From Marasmius tenuissimus (taxonomy: Eukaryota > Basidiomycota > Agaricomycetes > Agaricales > Marasmiaceae), in contig JAQOTA010000019.1 of assembly GCA_029532415.1 (NCBI GenBank), positions 186,001-250,000 of the forward strand: a stretch of DNA of 64,000 bases. The letters are read 5' to 3'. The position numbers and the translations under genes were made by a program. Below, piece by piece: positions 12,441-25,388 of this stretch. The notes beneath the pieces were generated by a model. It ran no database searches. It was not told where the DNA came from and saw only the letters and a list, made by a program, of their open reading frames with translations. Within the stretch, counting starts at the first letter, position 1; each line of letters opens with the position of its first letter.

Positions 12441-12707
12441 CTGTACCATTTCGAGTAATTCGGCATGGGGTGGGACGTGTGACCGGTTCGACCGAAATTT
12501 TGAATTCGGCAGATCCCCTCAAGACCTGGGACATGCCGAAAATTCTCGGCGATTTGGCAGGTGGGAGGGGTCCTTGGGCCAAAATTTTTCGGGTCAATGA
12601 AAATTTATGTTCGGCAGACCGGCTTGGGACGCGTGACACTGCGTGACATTTGGGTTCAACAACAGGGTCCGTGACCCGTGACTGTTGTTTTACTCGAAAT
12701 GGTACAG
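12441..12707. mobile_element. 267-bp MITE with CTGTACCATTTCGAG termini (TA target)
   Basis: The element starts CTGTACCATTTCGAGTAA at 12441 and ends with the reverse complement TTACTCGAAATGGTACAG at 12707. It is flanked on both sides by TA (12439-12440 and 12708-12709). It has no coding capacity. TA duplication and short terminal inverted repeats fit a non-autonomous Tc1/mariner-type element. A full second copy, in opposite orientation, lies at 34611-34878, and a 120-bp relative at 37476-37595. Confidence 0.88.
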
Positions 12708-12709
12708 TA

Positions 12710-15700
12710 TACCGAACTTTCCGTCGAAGTCGTACCGCCAGCAATGGTTTAGTGGGAAGATTAAGAGGCGAAAAACTGAGGGGACGACATCCAGTTTACT
12801 TGGCCAGGGAAAATCGTCGTGGTGGTTGGGGGACAAGAGTCTGAGACAATCCCCCGACGACTTATCTGAGAGCGAAATCCCGGTCCGGTGCGGCTTGCCG
12901 ATCCGACATAACTAGCTGACCAATCATGATGACACCTGCGTGCTTTTCCAATCCAGCCACCACCACCACTGTCGACGAGCTCATCGCAAACGCTTCTCAG
13001 TTACTCCATCTAGTCTCGTTCCTTCAAACCATGTAGTACATGGTGTACTCGCCTCCCTGCTTAATTTCAGGCAAGAAAGCAAGGAATCACGTCCCTTAAA
13101 AGCCCAAGTTGATCACTTGAACGTTCACCTAGTAAGTCCTCAGTACTCAGTTTCGGTGCATTTGGGGGTAAACATGTATCTCAACACTTTTTTCTTTTGT
13201 AGTTCCGAGCCATGGCCCCAATATGGGGATCTTTGCTGCTGAAACTTTGACTGAACACTCGGACAACCGTACATCGTCCAGAACACGGAGAGAACTGATA
13301 AATTGAGGTTGGAGAGTACACAGAGCGAATTTGAAAAAGACACCATCGTAGTGCGTCTTCCTTTCACTCTGGTTGTACCCTTCTTATGCTCACAACCTTC
13401 TGGTACCCAGAACCTGCCCTCTTCAATGCCGTTAATATATGGATCCTTCCAACGGAATCGTCTAGGCTCTGATCACAATCAAGAAGCTCCACACCAATGA
13501 TACACCCCCGACTCACGCTATTAGCGCATATGAGCCTGGTCACCGTACTGCGTATACCTAGACACTGCGAATACTCCTGATTTCCCAACGCCAACATCGA
13601 GATTAGCGATCCGGCTCGTTAGGCTGCGACCTCCGAGCTTTTCGAAAACCCAACACGCAGACGGAGATGAAAACCGCGAGGGACATGGTTGTCGCTTCAG
13701 GTCATGGGCTCCTGCCCCAGCCAACTACGAGACTAAGAGGACAGAACTCGTCAACTCTTTCTCAAGAATGCCATTACCTTTCATGCATCTCCTCCCTGCT
13801 CATCTCATTATCTCAACATTACGTCGATCGCGTGGCATGATGCCCATCTATCTTCAACCTACCACTAGCTCTACCGCCCTCGGCTTTCGATAGTGTTCGC
13901 GGGGGCCGTTACAAAGAATCCTCGAGCCCACTGGATTTCGAAAGCCGGCCGCTGGTGCATATACTCTGTATGTTGACCTTCTCTCATTCACTTTGGCGTA
14001 CTCTACTAAACACTACGGTTCTAGCCTCAAGATCTTGGCCTTATTCATTTCCTCGAACCCTATGATCGTCTGATCTGGTCAGGATTGGCTTTTGCCCATT
14101 ACTGTAGGACCGGAGACGTAACATTGCGTTTGGAGGTTCGTAACCCGTTCACGGTACTACCGGTCTCTCGCTCATACCACAGTAGCTACAATATGACAGT
14201 CTAGTACGCGAACGAATCCGCTGGAGGGATAACGGAAGACACCACATACGCACAGGCACCATTATCGCACACGTTTGCTTGTCGTCTAGGCTTAGGCAAG
14301 CTCGGGTGAGAATGTGTAGAGAGGTAGAAGCTATCGCCTTATCCCGCCGAGGCACTGGCTAGGGTTCGGGAGAAGCATCGAGGGGTCGAGCTACGAGTGT
14401 ACGTCCTGGCTTTAACTTGTCCGACGGTCGTCTCTGCTCACACTCTGCCTTTGTATAGACAAATTCCTAGAAGCCAAGATACGCCGAGGAATGGACTCAT
14501 GCTCGAGTTACTCGCCTCCAACAAACATCAGACATCCTTCCTGACTTTTCCTACACTCTCCATCCTCACCTCGCCGTCGTTCTACTCGTGAGCACCGTCA
14601 ATCATCCCGTGGCTACCATGATGCGCTCTTTCGGTTCTAAGTTGCGTCGGGCTGCTGCCGAGCTTGGGCAGGTGTCCCCTGGGATCTGGATGGCTTGTTG
14701 GTGCTGGAGACTCGGGTGCAGCACTCTTGGGAGTAAGGGCCCGACACGAATCGTGGTTTTACTTCCATATGGTGAGTATCATTACCCGCTTCGATTCGTT
14801 TCCTATCGCTGATTGTAGAATCTCTACTCTGGCAGCAAAGCTGGTCCTTGCGTTGTCAGCTCTGGCGATACTTAGCGTTGGCATAGCTTCTTCTCCGGCG
14901 GACATACGCAACGTACGGGCCTCGACACGAGCAAAGGTCAATCTATCCGACTCCAAATATTGATCTGGGCCTCGTGTGGAAGAGAATCAGTGGTTCCTTT
15001 GTAGACTCCAGGGTGCTAGGTCGTTCTCCCGGGTTTGTTCAAACCCTCGTTGCTTATGGCTCGCTTACTGATGAATAGTTCGTGCCAAGGTGCGATTCAG
15101 GGAAGCAGCAGCCGCTTCCTGATCTCTATACGGGATGTTCCAGACAAACTCGGAAACTATACCATCACGTCGTCCGCGACTGAGGCGATAGATAGAGGTC
15201 AATGTGTAGTACTTGGGGGTAGATATGTGATGGGCTATCAGCGCTCGCCATTCTGTCACTCGTTCTCATGAGCACTCCGAGAGACTCCGTCAGATGTTTC
15301 TAAACAGTTCGAGCTCTCTTTTGCGATAAGTGGACACCTGTCCTCTCACGTTTGTTGCAATCTTCGATCGGAATTAGACTGCAGGGTGGTACGATTCACG
15401 CCCTCATCTGTGTCTCGTCCGTATCTCTGCATGTTTTTTTGATCCATAAATCAACGTAGGCTGCTGACTGATGTTCCGCCCCAGAGCCTTCTCACCTTGT
15501 GCTGGGTGGCTCACTATGGATCGTTCCCTTCAGCTATCGGCACTGCGTAAGTTTTTCCCCGTCCCGTTGAACTTCACGCCTTCGGCGGTTTATTGCCATA
15601 CCTGCCCTTCTATTGCGCTCAATTCAGTGTAAGGCAATATGGAATACACCATATCCTCAGTTTGATCTCACCTGTAGGCTGTGAGTAAGAGCTAGGTTAC

Positions 15701-15755
15701 GGCAAAACCAATGTCAAACTCCAAGACGCGCTCAGCCATAACCTCCATTGATTCT
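12710..15755. other. No intact gene; traces of decayed exons
   Basis: Nothing recognisable is seen in most of this stretch. Around 14660-14770 an open stretch (GAGDSGAALLGVRARHESWF) ends at a GTGAGT donor, with an intron-like gap to TTGTAG at 14817 and a hydrophobic continuation. This resembles a decayed exon pair but is unsupported by any second copy. Confidence 0.35.
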
Positions 15756-15985
15756 CTCCCCCCTTGGGTGGTAACCGACACCACCACATCGCGCTTCACG
15801 GCTACTACCACAGATCCCCTGAGCGTTCTTACCATTACGAGCAGAGAAGAGCTTTTATACATCACTAGCACACTGGTGTGGGGGAAACCGATGCTTGTTT
15901 TGTTCCGCAAGTTGGGGTGCAGGACTGGGAGAATCAAGCGCCGGTGCAGAACGCAGGACTCGAATCTGTATGTCATTCAGTTTTG
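15756..15985 (+). repeat. Isolated copy of the left-arm gene module
   Basis: The block aligns with 4565-4780: a GGTGGTAACCGACACCACCAC start, a CATACATCACT-like middle, and an end resembling GGGGTGCAGGACTGGGAGAA and AGCGCCGGTGCAGAAC. One frame reads VGVQDWENQAPVQNAG without stops, better preserved than the other copies. It lies outside both arms of the inverted duplication. Confidence 0.5.
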
Positions 15986-17880
15986 TATCCTTTTGACGCT
16001 TTATTCTAACTGCAGTATCGTTGGGGTTCAGTATCTCCGTCGTTGAGATACACCCCGAGAAATTGATTTTCGTGGCGGACAAACATCGGTACCAAGCTGG
16101 AGAATTGGGCGGTGATTTTACTATGGTCATCAGCAGTGCTAAGCCATTTCAATTCGCTCTTCGAGGTGCATTCTTTCTTGTTGGTTATTAGATCTTTCAG
16201 TGCTGACGGAGGTCTTGCTTCAGGATGGCGTTCATAAAATGTACTTACGAACCCACATATAAGGACCTAAGGATTCCCCTTCCGATTGCCGTGACTCGGT
16301 AATCATGAACGAGGTGCCTTCGTGAATTCGATCCGCAAAATAAATACGGGGGCATTGTATTCCCTCTCTATCGAGTTCTCGGTGACTAAAACACGCCCTC
16401 CACACCTCCCATCAGGTTGAACTCGAATTGCTTTTGCCTGCTCTACCGGGGTTTAAAAAGGGGGCCTGAACCCTGATAGTGATACCGTCCGTTCACGTTC
16501 ACTTATTTGTTCTTTCGCTGTGCTGACAGTTTTCCTCCATAGGAGATCCCATCTACCAATTGCAAGTTGATACATGGTACCCTCAAGTGAGCACGATCTT
16601 CGATCTGGATGGGTCACGCCTTGGTTTTCACTCTCCGTCACCGTCGCCGACGACTCAAAAACAGCAGCTTGACGATGGTAATTTCTGTTTTGAAGTTATT
16701 ATTTGGGTGTCCACAATGAATTTATGAGTGCGGTATCGCCCAGTCGTGCTCGTGCTTCTCTGAAATAGACTCTCTGCCCACAGAAATCCAGTACCAATTC
16801 CCGAACGTAACGTTATCTAACGTTGGCCACCCTCGATATTCCGGACGCTCTGATTTGACGCTGTATCCAGATACCATCTCGCTCGAGTCAACCGCCCACT
16901 CGGAGGCAATCGTCCCTCTTCTTTGAAAGGGAAAGGACTTAGACTCCTTCAGAGGGTGTGATTTGCTCGTTTGAGGGACACACCTCGCATCTGACCAGAC
17001 GCTCTCTACATCGAGCTACGCTATTCGCCTGCCCATGTCAATCTATCTTGTCAACCAGGACGATCAATACTCTCATTTCTTTTCTATTCACGAGCAATCC
17101 TTCGATCATCTACAGCTCAAACAGGCCTTCTTCGGTGATATCGATGTGTATCCGTTTCTCGGTCAGTGTTCGCCTTAAGGTCTTAACAGGTTAATCTGGC
17201 CTTGGGCGCACGATATGGACAATTAAGCAACCATCAGGTGTGTTTCCTCGCCCAAGATGTGTTGCGTTGTGAAGGTATCAATGTAAGTCCCCCTTTATTG
17301 TGTACAATATTGGCTGCTGGTCATTGTTCTCCCACTCTAGCGAAGGGAAACCAGTCTCGAAATGTCCCTTTACTTGGGGTATCAGCCAGCTCCGCTGGCG
17401 GGCCCGAATTCGAACTTGATTTAGGTTCTTTTTTCAAATGGAGCTTGGACTGTGAGGTGGGCTTGTACAGTGTCATACCAACGCAGGCCAGTATTCATTC
17501 TACCGAGGCTTCGATTTCACCAAGACCGATTTCTCGTGTCTTGCATGATCACCTATTCAAGCACGACCAAGTATCTCTGAAACATAGCTCGAGATGATTT
17601 CAAGACGTTCAGCAAGGCCAGGGCTGACCTGTCTACTACCTTATTCCGACCTCAATCTGACTTTCTTAGTAGTGGAATCTATTAACAACGCGAACAGCTT
17701 CAACTTTGAATCCAGTCACGCTGTAATCTGAGGTGAGTGCAGCCTTCCCCGCCTATGAGCTCTCTGTATGTCTGATTGGACCACCTTCAGATCTTGAGCC
17801 AGAATAATAAAGCTCACTGGCTTCTAGCTGATGATAAGCTGATATTAACCTGACAATGTCTGGGTTTGTCTATGGGTCGG
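15986..17880. other. No recognisable gene
   Basis: Frames such as 17202-17597 are open but show no family signature and no supporting second copy. No repeats or transposon termini were noticed. Confidence 0.4.
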
Positions 17881-18114
17881 GCAAGATCAGAATCGGCAGT
17901 ATAACCTCAAACTTGCTCATGAACAGAATTCGTACGTGCGACCCAAAGTTCACAATTGCTTGGCACCAACAGCTATCTGGGGGTTGTGCTGGTAGTGGCT
18001 GAGAGGACTCGGGAAGCTCCGACCATGGCAACCTCAATGTGTGAGCTTTGGCTATTGTGCCAAAATCAGCATTAGCTTCAAACTGATACGGTAGGGCACG
18101 GCTAGTGTCCTCTA

Positions 18115-18626
18115 AAGTCACTTCTTCAAGCGAGGGCGAGGTTCAAAGGTCGAGAGTCAAGGGTCAAGTGTCGAAGGTCAAAGGTCGAGTGTCAAAGGTC
18201 AAGTGTTGAAGGTCGAGGGTCAAGGTGGGCTTTCACTGGTGTATTAACCAAGTTGTTAAGCTAAGGAAAGGTTGTATGTACATTGGGCTTATATACTGGA
18301 ATCTGTCTAGGTCCGGAGTTGCTCTGAGTTGCGCTGAGTTGCAGGCGTGTGAGTTGTTTGTAGTTGGACTGAGTCATTGTGGGAGTGGCTGCAAATATTG
18401 TGTGAGTCGTTGCGGCTGTTCATATACTATGACTCATGGTGGCATGTGGAGATGTCTGCTGGGCATGGTCTGGAGCTGTGTTCTGGATGTGTAGCTCCAC
18501 TTACTCCACGGAGTCATCTATAGAGATATTCAAATGAGTGGGAAAGGTGGTAAGGGAGAGGTGAGTTGGGCAAGAAAGGGTGTCTGTATGGGTGCTTGTT
18601 GGTGGAAGTAGGGGCAAATCGTAACA
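18115..18626 (-). mobile_element. Solo LTR (Ty3-like), minus orientation
   Basis: Read on the minus strand it starts TGTTACGATTTGCC at 18626. The same sequence, split by an insertion, forms 27000-27249 plus 30467-30653, where it precedes a gag remnant; hence the LTR interpretation. The left part (18140-18235) is a degenerate tandem run of AGGTCAAGGGTC-type units. This copy lacks the insertion present in the other LTR and so shows the empty site near 18430. The left boundary is not resolved. Confidence 0.6.
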
Positions 18627-19757
18627 GCACCCCCCGCCCAAAATACTTCTCTGCCTGTTCATTAGCCTTTCATCATCCTCTGTGGATTAGTGTTTGGATG
18701 CCTAGACATCAATTTTCAGTGTTCCTGAAGACAGAAATGCTTTTTTTTTTCATTCTCACTGTTGTATGCAGTCAAGACAGCCCTATTCATTGACTGCCAT
18801 TTTTCACATCTTCAGCCCAACCGTTGTCGAAGGGTTGACTGCATCACTTGGGGATTTATACATGATGAGTCTTCCACATCTGTTTTTCTTTTCTCTCTAT
18901 TACAAAACCAAAAACCCTTCTACCTATGTTTTTCTTATTTCTTGATCATCCCAACTTTCTCGTTCTCTATCCCTTTCCTTCGTACTTCACGGCCTACTTC
19001 TTGGCTCTGATATCTCTGATGGTTCCGGATCAGCGTAGAGTGCCGCTTGCTGGGACTTGTCCACCCAGTCTGCGTGATGAGGCCTGGTCATCCTCAAAAT
19101 AGCACCGCGTTCGTCCTGGATCCTGATGAGGTTGAGGAGGCAGGAGGGAGACCAATCCTTTGCGCTTGCACGGTCTCTTTCACACATATGACATCACAGC
19201 AGCCAAAATAGTATATTTCGCTTCCTGTTTCATTTGTTTGTATCGCGTTGGTCTCTCTGTGCACGGACCTCCTGTATTCCATAAGACCTGTCAGGTCCTG
19301 TCAAAGGAATATCTCTCTTTCTCCCCACCATCTTGAGCCCTCTCTTCCTCTGAGCCTGTGTTGATAGAGCCATCGAGCCTCATCGAGCCCTCATCTGAGC
19401 TTCAACTTAAGATTGTAAAGACCTAACAAGCTGAGTCTTTCATTCTATTCCCATCTCTTACTCATTACGTTGCCATCGGACGTGTATACACACATTGAGC
19501 ACGCGTCGTGTACTTCTCTTCTCTACGTACCTGACCTTTACCCTTTTCATTCTGTTCTCCGTGACCTTTAGCATCACTCATTCCTTTCTAGGTTATCATT
19601 CATCACTCGTGTCAGATCGTCGACCAAGTAAGTCCCACATAATCTTCACCTTAAGGCTGATTACCTCTTCATCACCATCACCCTTCTATTCCAGCCAACT
19701 AGAGATGTGGTCAATGACTCAAAGTATTCTTGCCCAGAACTTATACAGATAATAATT
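18627..19757. other. No recognisable gene
   Basis: The stretch is pyrimidine-rich on the plus strand with repeated CATCGAGCC motifs near 19370-19395, and may be LTR-derived. No coding region or element end could be defined. Confidence 0.35.
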
Positions 19758-20336
19758 TAGTGATGTCAGGGCAGGGCAGGGCAGCCAACCCTGGGGTAGG
19801 GCAGGGTTTTCTAGGGCGAGGGCGACAAAAAATCTGTGCCCTCGCCTTCTGCCCTACTGTGCCCTGCCCTAGGGCAGGTGAGGGCTTTGCCCTGGGCAGA
19901 CCTGCAAGTGGGAATGCCCCCCTATGTACCTGTAATATTAGTTATAATGCTAATTGACAGTGGTAAGTAACTATCTTTGGCTGACAAGGAACTGAAAGAC
20001 TCACCATTGGACTCCACAAGACCATTTTAGACTGCAACTTGGTATGGGTGAGTGTGTAATAGCTACTGGGGCAGCAAATCAAAGCTGCTGGACATTAGTA
20101 ATATTGAAAGATTGCCTTTTCTTGTCGAATTCAGCAGCTGCTAGAAGCCTGAGAAGGTCTCAGTGACCCACTTGTGCCAACATCTGGCTGCTCTCTCTAG
20201 ACAATCTGCCCTGGGTGAGGGTAATCCAAAACCCAAGCCCTCGCCCTCTGCCCTCACTCAGGGCAGGGTAGGGCAAGCCAGCTCCAGGCGAGGCAGGACA
20301 GGGTTCCAGGGCAAGTGCCCTGCCCTGACATCACTA
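19758..20336. mobile_element. 579-bp hAT-like MITE with GGGCA-rich subterminal repeats
   Basis: The left end TAGTGATGTCAGGGCAGG at 19758 is mirrored by CCTGCCCTGACATCACTA ending at 20336. Inside each end are dense repeats of GGGCAGGGCA (left) and its complement (right), a layout typical of transposase-binding regions of hAT elements. The flanking 8-mers (TAATAATT and TATGGATT) match only partly, so a target duplication is not secure. The centre is non-coding. Confidence 0.7.
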
Positions 20337-20651
20337 TATGGATTTGGTCCTGAGAAGTTTGGGGAGACATGGTCTGACATGAGATCCACAACATTGGGTA
20401 CAAAGTGCTCTGATTGAGGAATATGCAGATTCCTTCTGTAACAGTGGTTACTATTGGGTGTAACAAAAAAAATGGGGAACATCACTCACCTGGTGAAGGA
20501 ATCCAGTCGTATGTTTGTAAATTTTCCCAAGCAACACATGAGATGCCAAACACTGTGGTTGCCAAAGCGGCCCTGCCCACGGAAGATCTATGAGAGTGTG
20601 TCACAAACTGCCACTATTCTTGTCCTGTCCACCCCAGTACCGGCCCTAGTC

Positions 20652-20958
20652 TAGTGATGTCAGGGCAGGGCAGGGCAGCCAACCCTAGGGTAGGGCAGGG
20701 TTTTCCAGGGTGAGGGCAACCCAAAATCTGTGCCCTTGCCTTCTGCCCTACTATGCCCTGCCCTGGGCAGACCTGCAAGTGAGAATGCCCCCCTATGTAC
20801 CCATAACATTAGCACTGATGCTAATTGACAGTGGTCAGTAACTATCTTTGGCTGAAAAAGAACAAAATGACTGACCAGTGGGCTTCACAACACCTTTTTA
20901 AGCTACACTTAGTATGGGTGAGTGCAGCCTAGACAGCTACTTCGGTAGCAAATAATAT
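20652..20958. mobile_element. 5' half of a second copy of the GGGCA-rich hAT-like element
   Basis: It starts TAGTGATGTCAGGGCAGG like the copy at 19758 and follows its left half, including the shared GACAGTGGTNAGTAACTATC segment, to about 20958. There it breaks off and no matching right end follows. Confidence 0.65.
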
Positions 20959-22734
20959 CCTGTTAGGCCCCATTTGACCCCTGTGTGAAATTGACCTTAG
21001 AGGGGGTGCCCCTGGTTACCAGTAAATTCATTTGTGCCCTTAGACCATTTGGGCATGTTGGGTTCATTCTATGCGGACCCCAGCCCAGCCACCCAGCCCT
21101 GGGTCATACTGTACCACCGATGTACAAGGCAACACAGCAACAGCTCCCCACAACGTCACCTCAAGGTCCACAACAACAAGAATGCAGCGTATTAGTCCAT
21201 ACTCTCCGTGGGCCTATGAGTTCATCTCGAGACTGGTGCGCCCAGCGCCATATTTTCTACTACATGCAACCTGGTTTTCAAAAGGGTGCATTGGGTGCAC
21301 TTCTACAGGAACAACCAGCTTCTTTAGGGCCAGCTGTGACATCTGTAAACAGTCTTAACTGCTTTTCAGAGCACTGAACACGGCGCGCAATTTCTTCTGG
21401 TGCCCCACCTCATGCACCCTCACATGCACCCACCCCAACTCCCCACTCTTTAATCAACGGCAGCTACTTACTTTCTCGTCGGCTCTGTGATCTCATGAGA
21501 TCGGCGTGATCGGATCATCCGGCGACCGTTGCTCTATACTGCTCCTTCTCCCTCCAGACCTCCTGAACTGTAGCATTATCACGGTGATTAGGCCATTTTG
21601 TTTTTTTCTGGCCTATGTCTGGTATTCGGCTTGTGAGTGGGAGGGCTACTCCCGATGGACTATGGGTACCCATGACCATCGTCAACAGACAGCTTTACCA
21701 TTACAAATTCCTTGGCCTCAAACGGGATAGCCAAGATACTCAAGCTTTGTGCATTCATGATATCTAGTCTAGACTCTATGTGATTTGCAAGCTTGGTAAT
21801 GATAGGTACAAGGGCAATAGTCTATCTGTTGGGCCTCGGTCGATGAAACTGGGGAAACAAATACCACCCTTGACTTTCTGCGTCCCTTTGAACAGTCTCT
21901 TCTGTTGACTCTCAGTTGATGGATTCATTGGCAAAACCAAGCAAAAGTCTCCTCATCCGGCTTCGTGACTATCTTTGAATCTTAGCATATCCGTTCTACA
22001 CTGAGTCCCTCTGTAACATGATGCATTTAGTCACAGCTCATATTCTTTTCCTGAAAATCTGTTTGTATACATTGACCATGAAGAACCTTAAATCGAACAG
22101 ACTCAGTGATCCCTTATCAAATGTGGGATGGGCGGCCCTCGATTGCAACCTTGTAAGTAGTACTTGTCTCGGGAGTCAGGCCTCAAGGCTCAGGGATATT
22201 GTATGCTAAATGTTCACTAGATAGTATGCCTTACAGGTGTTCTGATATTGATTTTGAATAGATAGAGTCTGAAAAGACCTATACAGACTTACAGGATCAT
22301 CTGAGATCTTGTGAGGGGCAGTGCTCAAATGAGGTGAGTTGGATACTGTAATCGAAGGTTTGTTCAATGTGAGTTGAAAGAGATCTTGGTTACCAGGGTT
22401 CATCATTTTTTTGTTGGGGGGTTTGACACCAACAGACCTCAACACTAGTGCATATTCAGCTTCTATATATTGAATACATCACTGTCTATAAGTTTCGTAG
22501 AGTAATATCGAGCTGACAATGAGGAATGACAAATCTATGTTTTTGCTCTATTGACTGATTAACCGGGTTCCACAAGATTAGATAGCCAGTTTTTCCGCTT
22601 GGATGCCATAAAGCATGTGCAGTGTTGAGAGCATGCTAAGCCATTTGCCACCCTTAGACACTATTATATCCCGTCAACAGTTCACATCAAAACTACGAGT
22701 TGCAAGCTGTAGGCTTTGAGACACACAATCTGCC
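20959..22734. other. No recognisable gene
   Basis: A proline/glutamine-rich frame lies at 20985-21377 but has no recognisable domain. The segment 22200-22450 may belong to a retroelement because it precedes the copia remnant. No boundaries could be set. Confidence 0.35.
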
Positions 22735-23505
22735 ACTCCAGAAGCCGCCAAACTGAGAGGTTGCAAAAAGAGGAGCAAGCCATGGGGATCCAAATGTATG
22801 TGCCAACTCCCAATGATGGTCCAGTCAATTCTGTCATTTGCTCCAAGTTCCAGTCTGTGATTGGGTTGCTTCTGTACATTATGCTGGGCACATGACATTG
22901 CCTATGCAGTTACAAAGCTTTCCCAGTTCTCTTCTAATCCAACAAAAGAACACCTCAATAAAGCTCTGTATATCTGCTGCTATCTAGCTGGCACATCAGA
23001 CTATTCATTTGTCTATGATGCTGATGGAGGCCTTCTTGCATTCACAGACTCAGATTGAGTTGCCGATCCCATCAAACACCATTTGATCACTGGCTACTTC
23101 TTCAAGTTAGCAGGCAGCATCTTCTCATGGCAATGACATGCCCAGAAGACTGTAGCACTCTTTCTTCCACTGAGGCTGAGTATATGGCACTGTCAGATTG
23201 CAGTTGTCAAGCTTCCTGGATAAGATCACTACTCTCTGAACTTGGAATTGACTTAGGTCCTATTCCAATCTATGAAGACAATCAAGGCTCTATCTTCATT
23301 GCATCTAATCCAGTTCAAGGACACCTGACCAAGCACATTGATATTTGATATCACTATATTAGATTGTGTGTTGAAGATGGCAAAATCAAATTGTTCTTCA
23401 TTGAAGGAGTCTATAAACCTGCAGACATGTTCACAAAGAATTTTGGTCATGAGAGATTCTTATGGTTCAGAGATCACCTTGCTCTTGAATTCTATTTGTC
23501 CACTT
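22735..23505 (+). pseudogene. Ty1/copia pol remnant: end of reverse transcriptase and RNase H
   Basis: Across several frames the typical copia order is visible. First comes the RT thumb region FQSVIGLLLYIML, then DIAYAVTKLSQFSSNPTKEH, a FTDSD RNase H start interrupted directly by a TGA, then LSSTEAEYMALSDCS, IYEDNQGSIFIASNP, KHIDI with a following TGA, and ADMFTKNFGHERF near the C-terminus. At least two frameshifts and two stops are present and all upstream domains (gag, protease, integrase, main RT) are missing, so it is a dead 3' fragment. A purine tract and LTR-like sequence follow immediately. Confidence 0.85.
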
Positions 23506-23540
23506 GATTCGCTCAGATGCGCCTTTCAGCTGCACTGAGC

Positions 23541-23831
23541 AAGGGGGTGTGTTGAATCTGTGGACTATTGATAGATCTCAGTAGATCTGAAGTCCTGGTT
23601 CACTCTTTCTGCCATTGTATGATGCGGGACAATGCATTCACTATTGTTTCATTCTTCACTGTAACTTATGGTCATATGTACATTTTTCTATTGTCATCCT
23701 TATATGGTAGTTCCTATTGTCTCTACATGTATATAAGCTCAGAGTTCTCTACTTGAATCTACAGTGTGCTTGAGCTTCTACGTCTTGCCTCTATCTCTCT
23801 AAACTCCTCTCTGGTAAGTAGTAGTGTAACC
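23541..23831 (+). mobile_element. 3' LTR of the copia remnant (approximate end)
   Basis: The purine tract AAGGGGG at 23541-23547 lies just after the copia pol end and is followed by TGTGTTGAATCTGTGG, the expected position of a 3' LTR. A promoter-like ATATAAGC lies near 23733. No 5' LTR was found to confirm the right boundary, which is a guess. Confidence 0.5.
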
Positions 23832-24499
23832 ATGCTGTAGTCCTCTGCGCTAGGCGTCATGCCGGCTCATCAATATTCTCTTCAAGATCTGGGATCCACA
23901 TGTGGAATGCCTCATGTCTGGGATGGATGTGTGGCATTCATCAGGAATCATTCCATGATGATATTGCCAGCTCACCACTAATATAATATTTACTTTCTGT
24001 ATATGTACAGCCTCTTTTATGAGTATATAAAGTACATGTAGAACCCCCATATACTTTAGGTCTGTTGTTTTTTTTTATCCAGTCAAGTTATCAAGCTCCC
24101 AAGCTGAGTATTCTCTTAGTCTGTGATGTACTAATCATCTCTGTGTTAGCACCACACAAACCCACAGTGCCCCTTTGTCAATTTAGCTTTTGGGTTGAAG
24201 GCTACCTTGATTTGTGACTGTCCATGTACCCAAAAGGACATCTTTCCCATGGTGTTGCTTGCAGGAGCTTGCAGTATTTTCCTCCACCATCCCAACTACT
24301 TGCTGGTACTCGTAGTTGCTGTCTCCTCCCCCTATTCTCATGTTCTTGTTCAGGTGGTCCTGAGCTCAGGATACGAGATTCTGCCAACCTAGTCAAGGTC
24401 CCGAAGGTTTTTGTGGTTTCTTTGGCCTCATTTATTCCACCATCCCCATCCTACATTTATCTTGACCCATTGCGACTGGATCCATGGCCCGAAAAATCC
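23832..24499. other. LTR-like sequence, undefined
   Basis: A TATAAAG box occurs near 24025 within GAGTATATAAAGTACATG, followed by a T-run. This resembles another LTR promoter region, but no termini or internal domains were found. Confidence 0.35.
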
Positions 24500-24698
24500 A
24501 TGACCCTTACACTTGTCATTGAGACCAGGTGAGTAGTACAGTCTCCTTCTCTTTCCCTCTCTACAATAGATCTAACTCGTCATTGGAACCAGTTTCTGTC
24601 TTATCTCTGTCTGAGTCAAGCCCGCTGCTCCTCTCCAAGCTTACTATCACTGCTCTCTGCCTTCACTGTCTCTGATAGATGCTCAGTATTTCATGACA
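24500..24698 (+). mobile_element. 3' fragment of a chromovirus LTR
   Basis: It aligns with the last ~190 bp of the LTRs at 52067-52550 and 58117-58600: ACCAGGTGAGTAGTACAGTC, the GATCTAACTCGTC segment and the end GATGCTCAGTATTTCATGACA. It is more diverged than those two are from each other, so it is an older insertion. The 5' part of the LTR is missing. Confidence 0.75.
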
Positions 24699-25388
24699 GT
24701 AATGGGGGCTTTTTCACTCAGCTGTTGGTCATAACAACTTCGTTTAGCAAGCTGTAACATTTGTTACATACAAAGTTGCTTTTGGAGGCTTCTGCCTCTC
24801 ACACTCTTTCCTTACTTGTACTTTTGTGTCTCAAATCATGCTAATAATCCTGACCATTTAGGCTGCAACACTACAATTGTTGTGACTTGATTTCCCATTT
24901 ATGGTGTTGCCCCAATTGGGGATACCCATAGCTTAATCTCTCATCAAGGCAGAAGTCCCTGTCCAGCCAGCAAAATCCAGGAAGTTGTATATATGTCAAC
25001 AGCAAATGACAAATCCAATAGCCCACACTTGCTTTGCTTTTTGACCATGCCCAAGACAGTCAAAAACAACCACAAAATATGGCACCCAGCAATCCTCAGC
25101 CTGGTCATTTGTGCCATTCAATGTGAAATCAGCTACCCTTGCATAGGTTCTACTTTTCTTTATTTATATTTGTCCATCATGCAGTGTTGCAGCTCAAGTT
25201 CTGACTGAACATGGTGACACTCAACAAGATATCCATGCTCAAGTTTCCAGTAAGTTCCTATTTGTTACCTCTGTGTGGAAGCAGTAGCTCACTACTTGGC
25301 TGGTTCAGATCTGCACCTAACCCATGGTCACACCGGCCAGAGCAATCAGCCCGCCAACCCCCTTCCATTAGTCACTGAAAGGTCTCCC
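24699..25388. other. No recognisable gene
   Basis: No coding signature is seen on either strand. The stretch may be the decayed interior of the minus-strand retroelement whose gag remnant lies at 25389-26960. Confidence 0.3.

Noticed and set aside
18140..18235. Possible CRISPR-like or satellite array of AGGTCAAGGGTC units
   Set aside because: Units are adjacent without unique spacers and occur inside a fungal LTR; it is a simple degenerate tandem run.
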